Positions 9,087-9,103 of a stretch of DNA of 9,103 bases are shown piece after piece. Positions within the stretch are counted from its first letter, which is position 1. Each line of letters begins with the position of its first letter. The notes below the pieces were generated by a model. It saw nothing but the letters and a program-made list of their open reading frames with translations. It was not told the origin of the DNA and searched no databases. The translations under genes and the position numbers were made by a program. The stretch lies in contig MGQK01000015.1 of assembly GCA_001797815.1 (NCBI GenBank), positions 10,004-19,106 on the forward strand. The letters run 5' to 3'. The DNA comes from Deltaproteobacteria bacterium RBG_13_61_14 (GTDB lineage Bacteria > RBG-13-61-14).

Positions 9087-9103
9087 GAGGAAGAACGAGA
9101 ATG
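9087..9103 (+). promoter_or_regulatory. Possible ribosome site and start codon at the right edge
   Basis: GAGG (9087-9090) lies ten bases before an ATG that is the last codon of the window. A plus-strand gene may begin here. Upstream, TTGACT (about 9030-9035) has only a weak -10 partner 17 bases on. With three coding bases visible, nothing about a product can be said. Confidence 0.2.

Larger units (their letters stand above)
8702..9103. other. Gene-free stretch: AT-rich element end, then unexplained GC-rich DNA
   Basis: 8702-8780 is AT-rich and probably belongs to the outer end of the insertion element; with the other end lost, its terminal repeat cannot be identified. From about 8781 composition jumps to GC-rich (runs such as CGGGCGGCGGCGAGGG) until about 8925, then becomes mixed. 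A minus-strand frame 9076-8756 (106 residues, GTG start, no ribosome site) is open. It reads as Arg-rich sequence of no family I recognise, and a second minus-strand frame is also open across the GC-rich part, so I do not call it a gene. No RNA gene was recognised. Confidence 0.5.

Overview
The window is GC-rich DNA (clearly above 60% by eye in the genes) from a diderm (Gram-negative type) bacterium. The envelope type follows from an RND efflux operon whose periplasmic adaptor carries a lipoprotein signal. No rRNA or other phylogenetic marker is present. The dense intergenic repeats (ACGCAAAG-, ACGCGGAT-, ACACGAAG- and TGAGGC-type units) are of a kind I associate with environmental GC-rich lineages such as Acidobacteriota/Aminicenantes-like or Desulfobacterota-like genomes. 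That placement is a guess, not a demonstrated assignment.

Left half (1-5115, minus strand): a compact operon reads right to left. It encodes a lipoprotein membrane-fusion/adaptor protein (3985-5115), a large 1225-residue RND permease (311-3988) that overlaps it by four bases (GTGA), and a second RND permease (303 to beyond the left edge) that starts seven bases after the first one's stop. One adaptor with two tandem, non-identical permeases resembles the MdtABC/MuxABC layout. No outer-membrane channel gene is visible; it may lie further left. A perfect-consensus sigma70-type promoter (TTGACA-17-TATAAT) drives the operon.

Centre (5116-7919, plus strand): a divergent intergenic region also carries a promoter for a membrane-embedded GT-C sugar transferase (5270-6895). 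It is followed, after a 328-base repeat-filled gap, by a soluble GT2 enzyme of the polyprenyl-phosphate sugar synthase type (7224-7919). A plausible joint role is that the GT2 enzyme charges a polyprenyl phosphate with a sugar and the GT-C enzyme transfers it on the outer face of the membrane. The acceptor is unknown.

Right end (7902-9103): no intact gene is visible. It holds a mosaic of several short-period repeat families, two sets of which form a nested 187-base imperfect hairpin (8122-8308). Next to it is a truncated IS5/IS1182-like transposase fragment (8313-8621, minus) that still has its strong promoter in an AT-rich block. Last is an unexplained GC-rich stretch ending in a possible start codon at the window edge.

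The items most worth a second look are three unusual insertions in the complete RND permease, the strong divergent promoter region with a palindrome on each promoter, and the nested repeats. I found no CRISPR array, tRNA, rRNA, toxin-antitoxin pair or recognisable defence system.
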